Shown here one piece after another: positions 48,055-58,159 of a stretch of DNA of 64,000 bases. Within the stretch, counting starts at the first letter, position 1. Each line of letters starts with the position of its first letter. The translations under genes and the position numbers were made by a program. The notes below the pieces were generated by a model. It ran no database searches. It was not told the DNA's origin and saw only the letters and a program-made list of their open reading frames with translations. Source of the DNA: Coprinus comatus. Taxonomy: Eukaryota > Basidiomycota > Agaricomycetes > Agaricales > Agaricaceae. Where the stretch lies: assembly GCA_034638255.1 (NCBI GenBank), contig JAWPGT010000005.1:806001-870000 (forward strand). The letters run 5' to 3'.

Positions 48055-50303
48055 TTACGATGGGTTCCCATTCTGGCTAAACAAATAATCATCTATATCT
48101 GACTTCAAAATCTTCATATCAGTCCGACATACCTTTCGCCAAGTAGCCTGTAGTAGGACCCCCGAAAATCCCTATTAAGGCTACATCCGAATGCGAACAA
48201 AAAGTGGTCCTTCCGGCCGTCAGGCCGGAGGCGAAAACAAAATTTGAGGTTGAATCTGGGATGCCGGATCCAAGCCTGAATCTCACAAAAATTTTAAGGA
48301 GGAGGATTTTAATACTGGAACACCCAGACCAGGTGGAGTTGATCGACGAATCATGCGATGAATTGCGGATGGTAGTCAAAACCCAGGATACTCAGCAAGA
48401 AATGACACACAACCAGGTCAGGAATCTGGAAATGCAGCAAGTGCCGCTGCTGTTGCTACATTAGCTTCTTCTAAAGTATGTCTTGGCCATTTCCTAATAC
48501 TCGACACCCATATTATTAACTACATGTTCTTAATACTTACCATTTTGCACATTTACCCCCAGGCCCCACCTCACTTTCTTACCCTCACGAAGTCAAGAGT
48601 GGTTAGCAAGGACCATCAAGTCTCTCAATAGGGGCTGATAATTTTTCTATTTACGGAGCATTGGTCCGTGGTATACAAAGTATTAGAAAGGCAGTTGCAT
48701 CACTGAATTCAAAGAGGACAGATAATTGATATATAAAGTTGAAATCAGAAGTTAGAATTTCTAAGGCTCATGTTCGTATTGCCTCAAATGACATCCCGCA
48801 TTTGTTTTTCGCGATTTTTGGAGGCCGGATCCACGAAACCGAACAAGATTGGCGAAAAATTGGTAGGCTGGGTGCAAAATCGAACAAAACTCGGCCAATT
48901 TCGAAAAATTTTGGGCGAACAAAACTGGCGAAAACCCGAGGTTTTGGGATGCAGCCTTAATATGGACTTTCGGGGGTCCTCCTGTAGTGTTATCATTACG
49001 TACCTCGTTTGAAAATGTTTTTGGCAGCTCATTAATTGACAGCCCGTCTCGGAAATCTGTGAGCAACTGTTGCATAATCTGCCCATCCTAAGGAAGATGT
49101 TCCTTACAGTGCCATCCAGGTTAACTTCGACACAATATCATCACGATTAAGCCCAATAAGTACCCCTCATAATCTGGCCAAGTCCAATTTTTTTCTTAAT
49201 TATCAATGATTTCCTCCACCTTTTGGGTATTTACCGCGGATAAACCTATTTGGAAACCCCAGAAACCCCGGAAACCCGGAAACCCCTACAAAACCTATTT
49301 GGAAACCTCTGTCTGGAAATCCACCACTTTACTATTTTCTAACAAGGCTGGGACGGCCGGGAATTGCTGGTTCCCCGGTGCCACAAACTTCACAACTTCG
49401 CTGAGTATGTAAATGGTCCAATTCAAGTTCAGTAAGCGACCCATATGAGTTTGTAAAGAGGATTTGCTGCTGTAACTGGTAATGCCAATGGCTCAAGGAG
49501 GAGTGAAAATGTTGTAGATTTACTATGTAAGTATTATCGTGCGAGTCGGTGCGACGTGAATAAACTTAATGTTAAGTTACAACAAGCAAATATCAACACA
49601 TGGCTATTATTCCTTCTAAAAGTATGTTCAAGCCTCAGGCACTAGCTTAGGCTCATGCATTATACAGCCTACTGCTGTATGTAATATTTATATTTTAATT
49701 TGTAGGGCCACACTTACATTCCGGAGTCCGGATCCATCATCAGTGACCGACTTTATAACACTCAATTTGGTACAGCAACTATCGGGTTGAGTTAACTCAT
49801 ATGAAACTATACCTGATAGCCCAATTCTCCTAGTCTATGTTGGATATGCAAAGTAGACTGGAAAGGTGAAATTTTGAAACTCAGTGGCCTCACTGGGGGT
49901 CTGCCATGATCCCGGCCTGTTGAACGGAGCTGTACTCCATTAGTAAACTTTCAATAAATTATTGATGGCGGGTTTCTGAGAACCTATTTGGAAACCACGG
50001 AGGGGTTTCCAGGGTTTCCAGGGTTTCCAGGGTTTCCAGGGTTTCCAAATAGGTTTATCCATTTACCGCTACTTCATGATTGGAGAAGACGTGCATAGAA
50101 GGATGAATAATTCACATAAATCCGTATCAATCATCTCAAATAAATATACAGACGAATAAACCACTTACCTTGAGATTTTGGTGAAGTTTCCTTTTACTAA
50201 CATGTATGCGTTGCATAACTTGGGCAAATTCCGAGGGCACCTTATCGAACCCAGAATTAAGAAGACGTTGACCCTTTCGCAGAATCGAGTGCTTGTTTGA
50301 CAT
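48055..50303 (-). CDS. Small three-exon gene with transposon-bearing introns
   Basis: Unrecognised 103-residue protein. Exon 1 (50303-50169) encodes MSNKHSILRKGQRLLNSGFD and KVPSEFAQVMQRIHVSKRKL. Exon 2 (49087-49004) encodes DGQIMQQLLTDFRDGLSINE and LPKTFSNE. Exon 3 (48147-48055) encodes ATWRKVCRTDMKILKSDIDD and YLFSQNGNPS before TAA. All joins are phase 0, with donors gtaagt and gtacgt and acceptors ccttag and ctacag. Intron 1 holds a complete 823-bp transposon (49238-50060); intron 2 is almost wholly a second one. Exon lengths 135, 84 and 93 are all multiples of three. The model is my reading; expression evidence is lacking, and it could be a relic. Confidence 0.45.
48148..48988. mobile_element. 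Non-autonomous TIR element, CACTA-like end
   Basis: A 34-nt inverted repeat flanks the element: 48155-48188 (aggacccccgaaaatccc...) pairs with 48947-48980 reversed (31 of 34 identical). The right end reads ...ggtcctcctgtagtg, i.e. CACTACAGGAGG inwards, resembling CACTA ends; the left end is diverged. A strong palindrome (ccttccggccgtcaggccggagg) sits at about 48212-48234. No transposase is present. No clear target duplication could be defined. Confidence 0.6.
49229..49237. repeat. Target-site duplication, left copy
   Basis: atttaccgc directly abuts the left inverted repeat of the 49238-50060 element and is repeated exactly at 50061-50069. Nine bases fits Mutator-like insertion. Confidence 0.8.
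49238..50060. mobile_element. Non-autonomous DNA transposon, MULE-like, 823 bp
   Basis: Both ends carry a perfect 22-bp inverted repeat beginning GGATAAACCTATTTGGAAAC, flanked by the 9-bp duplication atttaccgc. Inside each end are GGAAACCC-type subterminal repeats, degenerate on the left (49258-49285) and five exact GGGTTTCCA units on the right (50003-50047). Another copy of CCTATTTGGAAACC occurs inside each end (about 49293 and 49983). No open frame of transposase size. A 9-bp duplication points to Mutator-like elements; superfamily assignment is inference. Confidence 0.82.
50003..50047 (+). repeat. Minisatellite GGGTTTCCA x5 in transposon end
   Basis: Five perfect 9-bp units next to the right inverted repeat, G-rich on one strand and telomere-like in look. 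Confidence 0.9.
50061..50069. repeat. Target-site duplication, right copy
   Basis: atttaccgc, identical to 49229-49237. Confidence 0.8.
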
Positions 50304-50502
50304 ACATGTGACCAAACGACATTGCGTCACTTTCAGTCTGGTCCCTCTTGGCCCGCCCTCCAATATAAAATTGCATCGGATTCGCGTTGAAGCGGATTTT
50401 CAATGCTCGGATCAAATTCCGAAAATAGTTTATATGTTTTATATATTAAGTTTCATGCATCATGTATATATTTATGTACCTATATGGTCGTCAGGTTCAA
50501 AC

Positions 50503-50673
50503 TATAGGAGTTACAATATTAGGCTCACTCGAAGACAGAAAACGAGAGTCAGATTAAAGTACCTATAGGAGTTACAATATTAGGCTAAGGTACTTTAATC
50601 AGTATTAAGTTTGTAAAGAACAGACAAGTAAAAGATCTCACCTCACTCGAAGACAGAAAACGAGAGTGAGGTG
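50503..50673. repeat. Fold-back repeat patch
   Basis: Two short sequences are each present twice: a 23-mer (tataggagttacaatatt...) at 50503-50525 and 50564-50586, and a 26-mer (ctcactcgaagacagaaa...) at 50524-50549 and 50642-50667. Two perfect hairpins overlap them: gattaaagtacc (50552-50563) with ggtactttaatc (50589-50600), and cacctcactc (50639-50648) with gagtgaggtg (50664-50673). Origin unknown; possibly nested MITE-like insertions. Confidence 0.8.
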
Positions 50674-50773
50674 CTCAGTTGAATGAGTACAGTTTATATA
50701 CGAAAAACACCTCCGATTCGGTGTCCGAATCGTGTCTACTAGACGAAAGAAATCATGTAAATAATAAAGAAAA

Positions 50774-51025
50774 ATGTCCGTGTCCGAAACTCAAAGAAAA
50801 CATTTCCTATTGTTCCCTCGTCACCATCACGCATATCACCCGTCTACCCTTAGATCACCTACCATCTGGTTCCGACTCGGTGCGTATTTGTTATACCAAC
50901 ACAAACAGCGGACATCTGCTGTTATTACTCATAACGTTAAAGAAAAACATGAATCTTTATCTTGGTATCAACTTCCTTGGGCACTATATCACGGTAAATA
51001 TACTAACGAGTTACCATTACTGTGA
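50774..51025 (+). CDS. Small ORF, hypothetical
   Basis: An 83-codon frame starting MSVSETQRKHFLLFPRHHHA and containing RLGAYLLYQHKQRTSAVI and LSWYQLPWALYHGKY. I recognise no family. It begins just after the fold-back repeats and converges on the HsbA gene. No intron is needed. It might be a real small gene or a chance frame. Confidence 0.3.
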   Translation: MSVSETQRKHFLLFPRHHHAYHPSTLRSPTIWFRLGAYLLYQHKQRTSAVITHNVKEKHESLSWYQLPWALYHGKYTNELPLL

Positions 51026-51139
51026 GTTTGGCTCATGTCTGGGGTAATTCACAGGCGATCCCAGTTGTTGTAAGTCATAGCCTCGATTATATGAGTACTC
51101 CACTAGGTACAACTTTATAACAAAGATATTGACAATGCT

Positions 51140-51867
51140 TTAGGAGGAGTAAGCGGTAACGGCAGTAGCGAATGCAGCGCTGATCTGGCTCTGGACAGCT
51201 TGAGCTTGAGCCAATGAAGAAGCCTATAATAATAAATACCCATTAGAACAAACTTCAACACAATAGAATGGGGGAAGGGGAATGCTTACGGGTGTGCGGG
51301 TGACGAGAGTGACCTCGAGAGTGTTAGTGCTAGTTTGGAGGTCCACCAATTCTTGCCTAACGAGACCAATTGCATCGCTAAGGGGGAGAGCTGCAACGGC
51401 GGACTTCTTAGCAACGATTGTTGTAAGAGCACTGTTGATGATAGGTTGAATTCCGACGACGGAGTTGAGGATTGAAGCGCCATCAGTGTCAGAGAAAATA
51501 CCAGAGATAGTCTAAGACATTGAAAACATCGTATCAGTATGACTTAAACCTTTGACCCCAGCAAAGCCGCTCACGTACCAATGCGTCGGTGTTAGCCTTG
51601 TCGATGGCAGTCTGAGTGTTACCGGACTTTGTGGCAATGTCCTAAAGATCGGCGTTATTGATCAAACTACTACTTGAAATATTAATTCAATTTGTTTACC
51701 AAAGCCTGGAATAGGTTTCCACCTGTGAGAGGGAAGGCGGCGATGGAGCTGTCGAGAGCGGTGGCTCGGGACTTGACAGCAGCAAGGTCAGCCAAAACGT
51801 CAGCGACGGTGGCTCCGTAAGCAACACCAACGATGGAAACGATGTAGATGAAGTTTTTGAAAAGCAT
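51140..51867 (-). CDS. Hydrophobic surface binding protein A (HsbA) family
   Basis: Small secreted protein that can coat hydrophobic surfaces and recruit esterases in aspergilli. Starts with a signal peptide (MLFKNFIYIVSIVGVAYGAT), then VADVLADLAAVKSRATALDS and IAAFPLTGGNLFQAL, the usual HsbA opening. Further exons give IDKANTDALTISGIFSDTDG, ALTTIVAKKSAVAALPLSDA and LVRQELVDLQTSTNTLEVTL. It ends SQISAAFATAVTAYSS. Alanine/valine-rich helices and about 180 residues are normal for the family. Confidence 0.9.
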
Positions 51868-52779
51868 GTTGATGACCTTGAATGAGATGTAAAAGCTCGA
51901 TGCTCTTACAGCTCAACACCTAGTCTTTTATACCTTTTATCTAATAATCTCCCCTCTACCACAAACGGCACCTATTGATTTTATTGACGTAGAATGTCGC
52001 AAGTTTCCTGTGATTTTGGCCATCATAGTACTTATGATTATTTTGTATCAGACAATGTCAAACTCCACAGTACTCGGTATTTGTCTATTTTTGCACCACA
52101 TGGGATATTCTACGTGACCCGCAAAAGAAGGCTTCCAACTGCACTGTTCTCGAAAAACCATATGCATCTAAAAATCAGCAGCCATTGTTATTTATTGAAG
52201 TTGAATGAATGGGGGATTGGCTAAAAAAACAGTGTTGGAGTGCTGTATGAGAGTTGGACCAGATGATCACCCTCGGAGCTCCACGACACCTTCAAATCTG
52301 AGATTAAGTGTCGAGCATGTAATTTCTCGGGTATATATGCTTCGCCAAGTGTCAAATATAAGTCAAACTATCATTTTTTTTTCCGAATGAATAAAGAAGC
52401 ATACTTAACCTGGCCAAGCGCTTCAGCTGACTCTGGGGAAACACATGGGGAGTGATACAATGAAGCAATTTCTTGCCTTAGATATCATGTTATGGAGGAA
52501 GATGCAGGTAGTACATAGTAGTAGTCGGCGGAGTTGCTTTGCAAAGGTCATCTGCCAAAATCATCTTAACCGGTTAGCCTCTCGCAAGCGCACGTTCATG
52601 ATGCAAAGGAAGCAAAAAAGACATATTCGAAAAGGACTGGCCTAGCCTTAGAATTAAACAGAATAATGGAACAATAACTACCCTCAGGCTTAAAACTATG
52701 GGTCGTCGACTTGGATCCTATTCTTTATACTGTCTTTAAAGAGCTTCCTGACAAAGAAACTAGAACGGAGTGTAGCTAT
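51868..52779. other. Intergenic, no gene seen
   Basis: About 900 bases between HsbA and the reductase. Short open frames exist but none shows conserved residues or splice support. A TATA-like tataccttttatc lies near 51930 upstream of HsbA. Confidence 0.4.
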
Positions 52780-53751
52780 CTACTCTCCAAACACATGTCG
52801 CATGAATACTCTCTTGTGTACCTGTGATCCAACCTCACATATCTCCTCCATTTCTTCACCACTCAGCTCCCCCAATACAGGTGTTTCTAGAAACTCCGAG
52901 ATGCGGGATGCTTTGCTGGTCGTACTGTAATCCATCAACCACCATACCATTAAACACAAGCCCACAACACTTACGTTACAACTACAACTCCCTTCTGCAA
53001 CAACCATTTTGTAAGCACCTGACCCTCACTAACTGGCCCTTTGTGGCCTTTATTGGGTCGCGCCTGAATACGACCCAAAACAGTCTTCAACGGTCCTTCT
53101 GGATGCCGGACAATCGGGCTCAATCCTCCATACGAGGCTACCGTAATATTCTTTTTCTGGCAATATTCAACAATAGGCTGCGCCGCCTTCCACACGTATG
53201 GGTGTAACTCGATCTGGTGCAGTATTTCAGTCCTTCCGGTTCGACCACTAATTCCTGGCGCTTACCTGATTAACAGATGGAATAATTCTGGCAGTTGGGA
53301 GGATCTCTTCGAGGTCCTCTACTTTGAAATTGGAAACACCAATTGACTTGGCCAGACCTTCGTCTTTGATCTCCTCCATCTCTTTCCATACTTCTCGTAG
53401 CCTGCCTTGGGGCTTGGAATGTCGTGTTGGATCATGGATCAGAAACAAGTCGACGTAGTCAACACCAAGTTTCTTCAACGACTCAAGGAGAGTGTCCTTC
53501 ACATTCTTACCGGCATCAAGAGTATCCAACTTGGTGGTAATGAAGAGCTCGGATCGAGGCTTCCCGGAACTCTTGATTCCTTCTCCAAGACTCTCCTCAT
53601 TCTTGTACATCTGTGCACCATCGAGATGGGTAATACCATTGCTGATTGCCTGAGAGACCAATTGGGCTGCATCCTTCTTGAACAAGGCGGTCCCGGTACC
53701 GAAACCAATCCAGGGAATGGTACTACCATCATTGAGGGTGTATGTAAACAT
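52780..53751 (-). CDS. Aldo-keto reductase
   Basis: NADPH-dependent carbonyl reductase, cytosolic. MFTYTLNDGSTIPWIGFGTG is the family start. Catalytic residues are visible: Asp and Tyr in HLDGAQMYKNEESLG, Lys in FITTKLDTLDAG, His in LFLIHDPTRHSKP. Then SIGVSNFKVEDLEEILPTAR, NQIELHPYVWKAAQPIVEYC and a C-terminal exon ITVASYGGLSPIVRHPEGPL, ending about VFMRHVFGE. About 300 residues from three or four exons, as expected. Substrate unknown. Confidence 0.9.
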
Positions 53752-53944
53752 TGCTGTAGAGAGTTTGTTTATAGGGGTTAAATGTTTAAGTCTTTACTCT
53801 TATGTACCATATCATCTCTCTCACAGTGATGATGTCAAATACCTGCCCTAAAAGTTGGTGTTAACTTTGGATAAGGACGAACATCGGAGCTGCTGTTCCC
53901 ACACGCCGTCAATAAGTATAATATACATAGAATCTACAGAAGAA

Positions 53945-54620
53945 TTATCCCATCTTGGTTATTACGGAATTCGCTGGTTGTGTACTAGGCGATCTCAGAA
54001 ATGGCGATTCTGTCCCGTAAATAGCCTTATAGGCTGCTGAAGGCGCAATTCTCTGTCTACGTCGTCGGATAGTCCACCAGGCAATCAATCCTGCAATCAG
54101 TCCAAGCCCAAGCAAACAGCCCACACTGCCGCCCACAACCGCGCCTACATTCAAAGATGATCCAAGTGTTGTACTGGGCGAAGGTACTGCTGGTTCAATA
54201 ACCGTCGGTAACAATGTTGCTGGTTTTGTCGAAGATTTTTCGCTTAGGATCGATATATTGGATATGAATTGGGAAGTAAGGGTTGAAGTGGATGAAGGCT
54301 GGCCCTGTATCTCTGTCATTACAAAGACGGTGGGAACCGAGGTCACGTCTGAGTGTGAGGTTGCACGTTGAGTGGGCGAATTGATGATAGGAGAGTTTGT
54401 TAGCTCTTGGATTGGTGTTCTAGCATGTGTCAAGGTCGTTGTCTTAAAGATGTATTGAAATGTGGATGCGGATGCGGATATTGTAGTCGAAGTCGAAGTT
54501 GATTCTGACAAACTCTCCCCAGCGTTCACCTCCCCTCCGCCATCCTCATCTGTATCTTCTCCTATTCTAATATCTCCTCCCACTGTGTAGCTCGGAAATT
54601 CTCTAATAATGTTTGCTTGG
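53945..54620 (-). CDS. Ser/Thr-rich single-pass membrane protein, 5' end unresolved
   Basis: The exon runs FPSYTVGGDIRIGEDTDEDG, then a very Ser/Thr-rich stretch (SESTSTSTTISASASTFQYI) of about 120 residues, a TM helix (VGGSVGCLLGLGLIAGLIAW) and RRRRQR. The tail is short and ends ANSVITKMG. The layout recalls Mid2/SKG6-type wall sensors. Upstream exons are unclear: a candidate signal-like stretch lies near 54780-54850, but I cannot join it. I do not see the eight-cysteine motif of genes A-C. Confidence 0.6.
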
Positions 54621-55240
54621 TCTGCGCAGGCGGATTAACTGCTACTATATACCTGATGATATAAGTATTGCACGTACTTTTCTGGCGATACCCCAATCCC
54701 TTCGCGGTTCCATGGCCGATTTTAGTATGAGTAGACTTAGCGTGATAAAGCCGGTCTCCAAACATAGTAGGGTGAAACCGAGAAACTGAGGATGGCTTGA
54801 ACAGTAGGAAACAGCAGCAATGGAGATCTAACGACAATCCAAACGAAAACACGTTGGACTTCTTCCCTGGTACCTTGCTGTCACTAATGTCCCTGGTAAC
54901 CGTAGACGGTGTTTTTAGGGGCTGTGGCTGGTTGTGGTCATTTTCAGGACTCTTGATATATCACCCACACCGGAAGGCCAGATTTCGTTAGCACCGTCGT
55001 AAGAAGGACGTGTATATATACAGCAGTGCTGTTCTTAATTTCCCCGGCGCTGTGAAGCTCAAGTGCACAAAAATAAACGAGGTGATGGGAGTTAATGGGA
55101 CTAAAAATAGTTGCTGTACAATACTTGGCTAAGCCATCGTAGGCTGGGAATATATTAGTCATACTGTATAGTTTCAGCCACACATTGCACGATGGGCTCG
55201 ACTACGACCACCTATTATCGACGTTCCTCAAGACCCCGCA
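54621..55240. other. Intergenic, possible 5' exons of neighbour
   Basis: May hold the missing first exon(s) of the membrane protein at 53945 and the RPL7 promoter. No other coding signal. Confidence 0.3.
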
Positions 55241-56399
55241 ATGGCCCCCTCCACCACGTACGTTCTAATTTCCCCCGTCACAGTAAATTACTCATCCAGA
55301 ATGTATGCGAAAGCAGCGTCCCGAGTGCTTCGGTTAGTTCAAAACTACGATTATGGAAGGAAATTGGTTGCTGATGAGGGTGGATTCTTGTAACAGGCGA
55401 TTGAAGTGCCGGAGACACTCCTCAAGAAACGCAAGCAAAACGAAAAGGCCAGAGAGGAACGCCTTGCTTCAGCTGCCGCTTCCCGCAAGGTGTGTGGGAT
55501 TAGAACCAATCTTTAAAGATGATGCATACTTTATTTCGACATTGACTGCTAATGGGGTTTCCTCATCATGTTGCGTCAAATCCATCTTTCGGGACTGATA
55601 CCCTTTCCGTTGTCATATTTTGAAACTATCTTGACGTGTTCTGACAAACATATTCACAGGCCCAAAAGGCTAAGCGCAAGGTCATCTTCAAGCGCGCAGA
55701 ATCCTATGTGAAGGAGTATCTCAACAAGGAAAAGGAGGAGATCCGTCTCAAGCGTGCTGCCCGCGCATCTGGCGATTTCTATGTTGCTGCCCAACCCAAA
55801 GTATACTTTGTTGTCCGTATCCGTGGGTCAGTAAACTTTTCCCCTCTGGCTAGCAATCAAAAGAAACTTATGCTTCGCTACTTCTTAGTATCAATGAGAT
55901 CGCCCCCAAGCCCCGCAAAATTTTGCAACTCCTCCGGTTGCTCCAAATTAACAACGGTGTGTTTGTGAAGGCTACTCGTGCCACCCAACAAATGCTCCGC
56001 CTCGTTGAGCCCTATGTTACATACGGGTTGGTACTTGTAAATATCACAAGGGAAACTTGAACTCATATCATTCATAGTGAACCTAACCTCAAGACCATCC
56101 GCGAACTCATTTACAAGCGTGGGTATGGCAAGGTGAACAAACAACGCATCCCTCTTACCAACAACGGTGTGATTGAGGAGTCCCTTGGCAAGTTCGACAT
56201 ACTTTGTGTTGAGGATCTTGTCCACGAAATCGCCACCGTCGGCCCTAACTTCAAGCAAGCTTCCAACTTTTTGTGGCCCTTCAAGCTCTCCAACCCCACA
56301 GGTGGCTGGAGAACTCGCAAGTTCAAGCACTATGTCCAAGGTGGTGACTTTGGTGACCGGGAGAGCAACATCAACAAGCTCATTAGGCAGATGAACTAA
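55241..56399 (+). CDS. 60S ribosomal protein L7 (uL30)
   Basis: Large-subunit ribosomal protein. The ATG at 55241 gives MAPSTT, the family start, then a short second exon whose exact edges are uncertain, then [20 protein letters not shown]. Next come [38 protein letters not shown], the L30 core [20 protein letters not shown] and [20 protein letters not shown]. The C-terminus includes [40 protein letters not shown] and [20 protein letters not shown], ending [10 protein letters not shown]. Six or seven exons; about 245-265 residues. Confidence 0.95.
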
Positions 56400-57139
56400 G
56401 TTGAATTTTCATGGGTGTGTCGGGGGTGTCTGGGAAGAGGGCAGCGGTGGGGAGGGCAACAGCTGTATGCAGATGATTACAAGCATCATCAATAGGCTAA
56501 AACTTTTACTTGCTTGCTAAACCATTCCGCCTATATCGTATCATATGCATTTATGAACGCAGAGAGACAGAAGTTGATAACAGTTTTTTTTCTCAAGTAC
56601 TAGTGTGATGTCAGAAGTAAGTATTAGGGTCTAGAATCCGTCGCTTAAACGATGGCCCGGGGTTTAGAACCCCCAAAAATAGTCTTCAAACTCTAGCTTC
56701 AACACTAATCCCGCATTTTCTGCCATTAGCTCCTCATGTGTCGTTGTCACCCATACGGAATTTTGGTTTGTCAATATTAGGAGAATTAATTCACTTATTT
56801 ACGGGGGATAAGTATAAGCAGGTATATTGGGGTCCCAGCATGCAATAGATAGGTCAAACAGGAGAAGTCTGAAACGAGTCATACAGTTGTGGAATGATAT
56901 ATCGAAGACAACAGACGTCAATGCAAGTCAACAACATTGCAAAGTCAGAGAATTTGGATTAAAGCATCCGTACTAGTAGAGGAAGAGCAGTGGTAAACAC
57001 TAGAAGTAAAGTTGACACGGTCATCGGGGTGGGTCTGTGCACCGCTTGCCAATTAGAGTCGGACTTTTGAATGTTATAAACATTCTGGTTCTATCCTCAT
57101 CCATCAATACTTCAACCCTTGCCCTCTTTCTCTTCACTC
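56400..57139. other. Intergenic, no gene seen
   Basis: About 740 bases. A C-rich run (aacccccaaaa, about 56667) and AT-rich stretches, but no coding frame with conserved residues. It should contain the RPL7 terminator and the carbonic anhydrase promoter; no element could be named. Confidence 0.4.
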
Positions 57140-58013
57140 ATGCCTCTTACACCAACTTACCACGAGCCCATCCAACGCCTGCTCGAAACCAATGTACAAT
57201 GGGCACAAGATGTGAGGCAAGCCGAGCCAGATTTCTTCCCAGAATCCGCAAAGGGCCAGTCACCTCATGTATGACAATTACCTTCCGTCTTGTTCATTTC
57301 CAAGTGTTGACTTTCGTGAAGACTCTTTGGATTGGCTGCTCTGACTCGCGGGTACCCGATGCTGTGATTACTGGTGCTCGGCCAGGTGACATATTTGTGC
57401 ACAGAAACATTGCCAAGTTGGTGAAATCCTTTGCCTGTCGACCTTGAGTTATATTGACCATCTTTTCTAGCCAGTTACATCTTGATGATGACAATGTGCT
57501 TGCTGTATTGGCGTACGCGGTCGACTTCCTGGGTGTGGAACACGGTGCTTTTTATCTTCCTCTCAAAATTTAGACCTATTCCAACCGTTTTCTTTTGTTG
57601 TCCACCACCAATTGTTGACCTCAACAGTAATTATTGTTGGTCATACAGAATGTGGTGGTGCTGCCGCTTGTTTAGGTGCTGCCCAAAGACCCGACTTTGA
57701 TGCTGAACGTCAGGTTGCGACTATCCCCGATCTTCCTGTGGATGCTCCTTTGAACCGCTGGCTTGAACCTCTAACCAAGCTTGTTGGTTCCTTGGGCGTT
57801 TCTACGACTCCTGCTGCCGAAGTTCTTCCTTTGATAGTTGAAGAGAATGTGAAGCGCCAAGTCGAGAACCTCTCCAAGACTGCAACCATTTCCAACGCTT
57901 GGACAAAGGGGACTCGCAAAGGGCAAAAAGTTTGGGTTCATGGATGGGTGTATACTATTGCGACGGGTGAATTGAAGGACCTCAATGTCAGCAGGGGACC
58001 ACCGTGTGCTTAG
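57140..58013 (+). CDS. Beta-class carbonic anhydrase
   Basis: Zinc enzyme interconverting CO2 and bicarbonate. [20 protein letters not shown], then [20 protein letters not shown]. Zinc ligands are in [14 protein letters not shown] (C-x-D-S-R) and [17 protein letters not shown] (H-x-x-C). In between, [15 protein letters not shown] and [17 protein letters not shown]. The C-terminus has [15 protein letters not shown] and [20 protein letters not shown], the common beta-CA end. About 230 residues from five exons; no obvious mitochondrial presequence. Confidence 0.95.
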
Positions 58014-58159
58014 AATTTGGAACAAGTAAAGAACAACACATGAGAATAGTTAATAGTTGGTTATTAGAGAAACACATGTTGATGTCGTCCAGTGCTTACT
58101 GGGGCACGCACCTGATATATTATGGTGTCATCACCCACATTCCTTTTTTCATTGCTTCC

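Noticed and set aside
48784..49086. 100-codon minus-strand frame crossing the CACTA-like element
   Set aside because: Runs from exon 2 sequence through the transposon end; best explained by reading through an intron.
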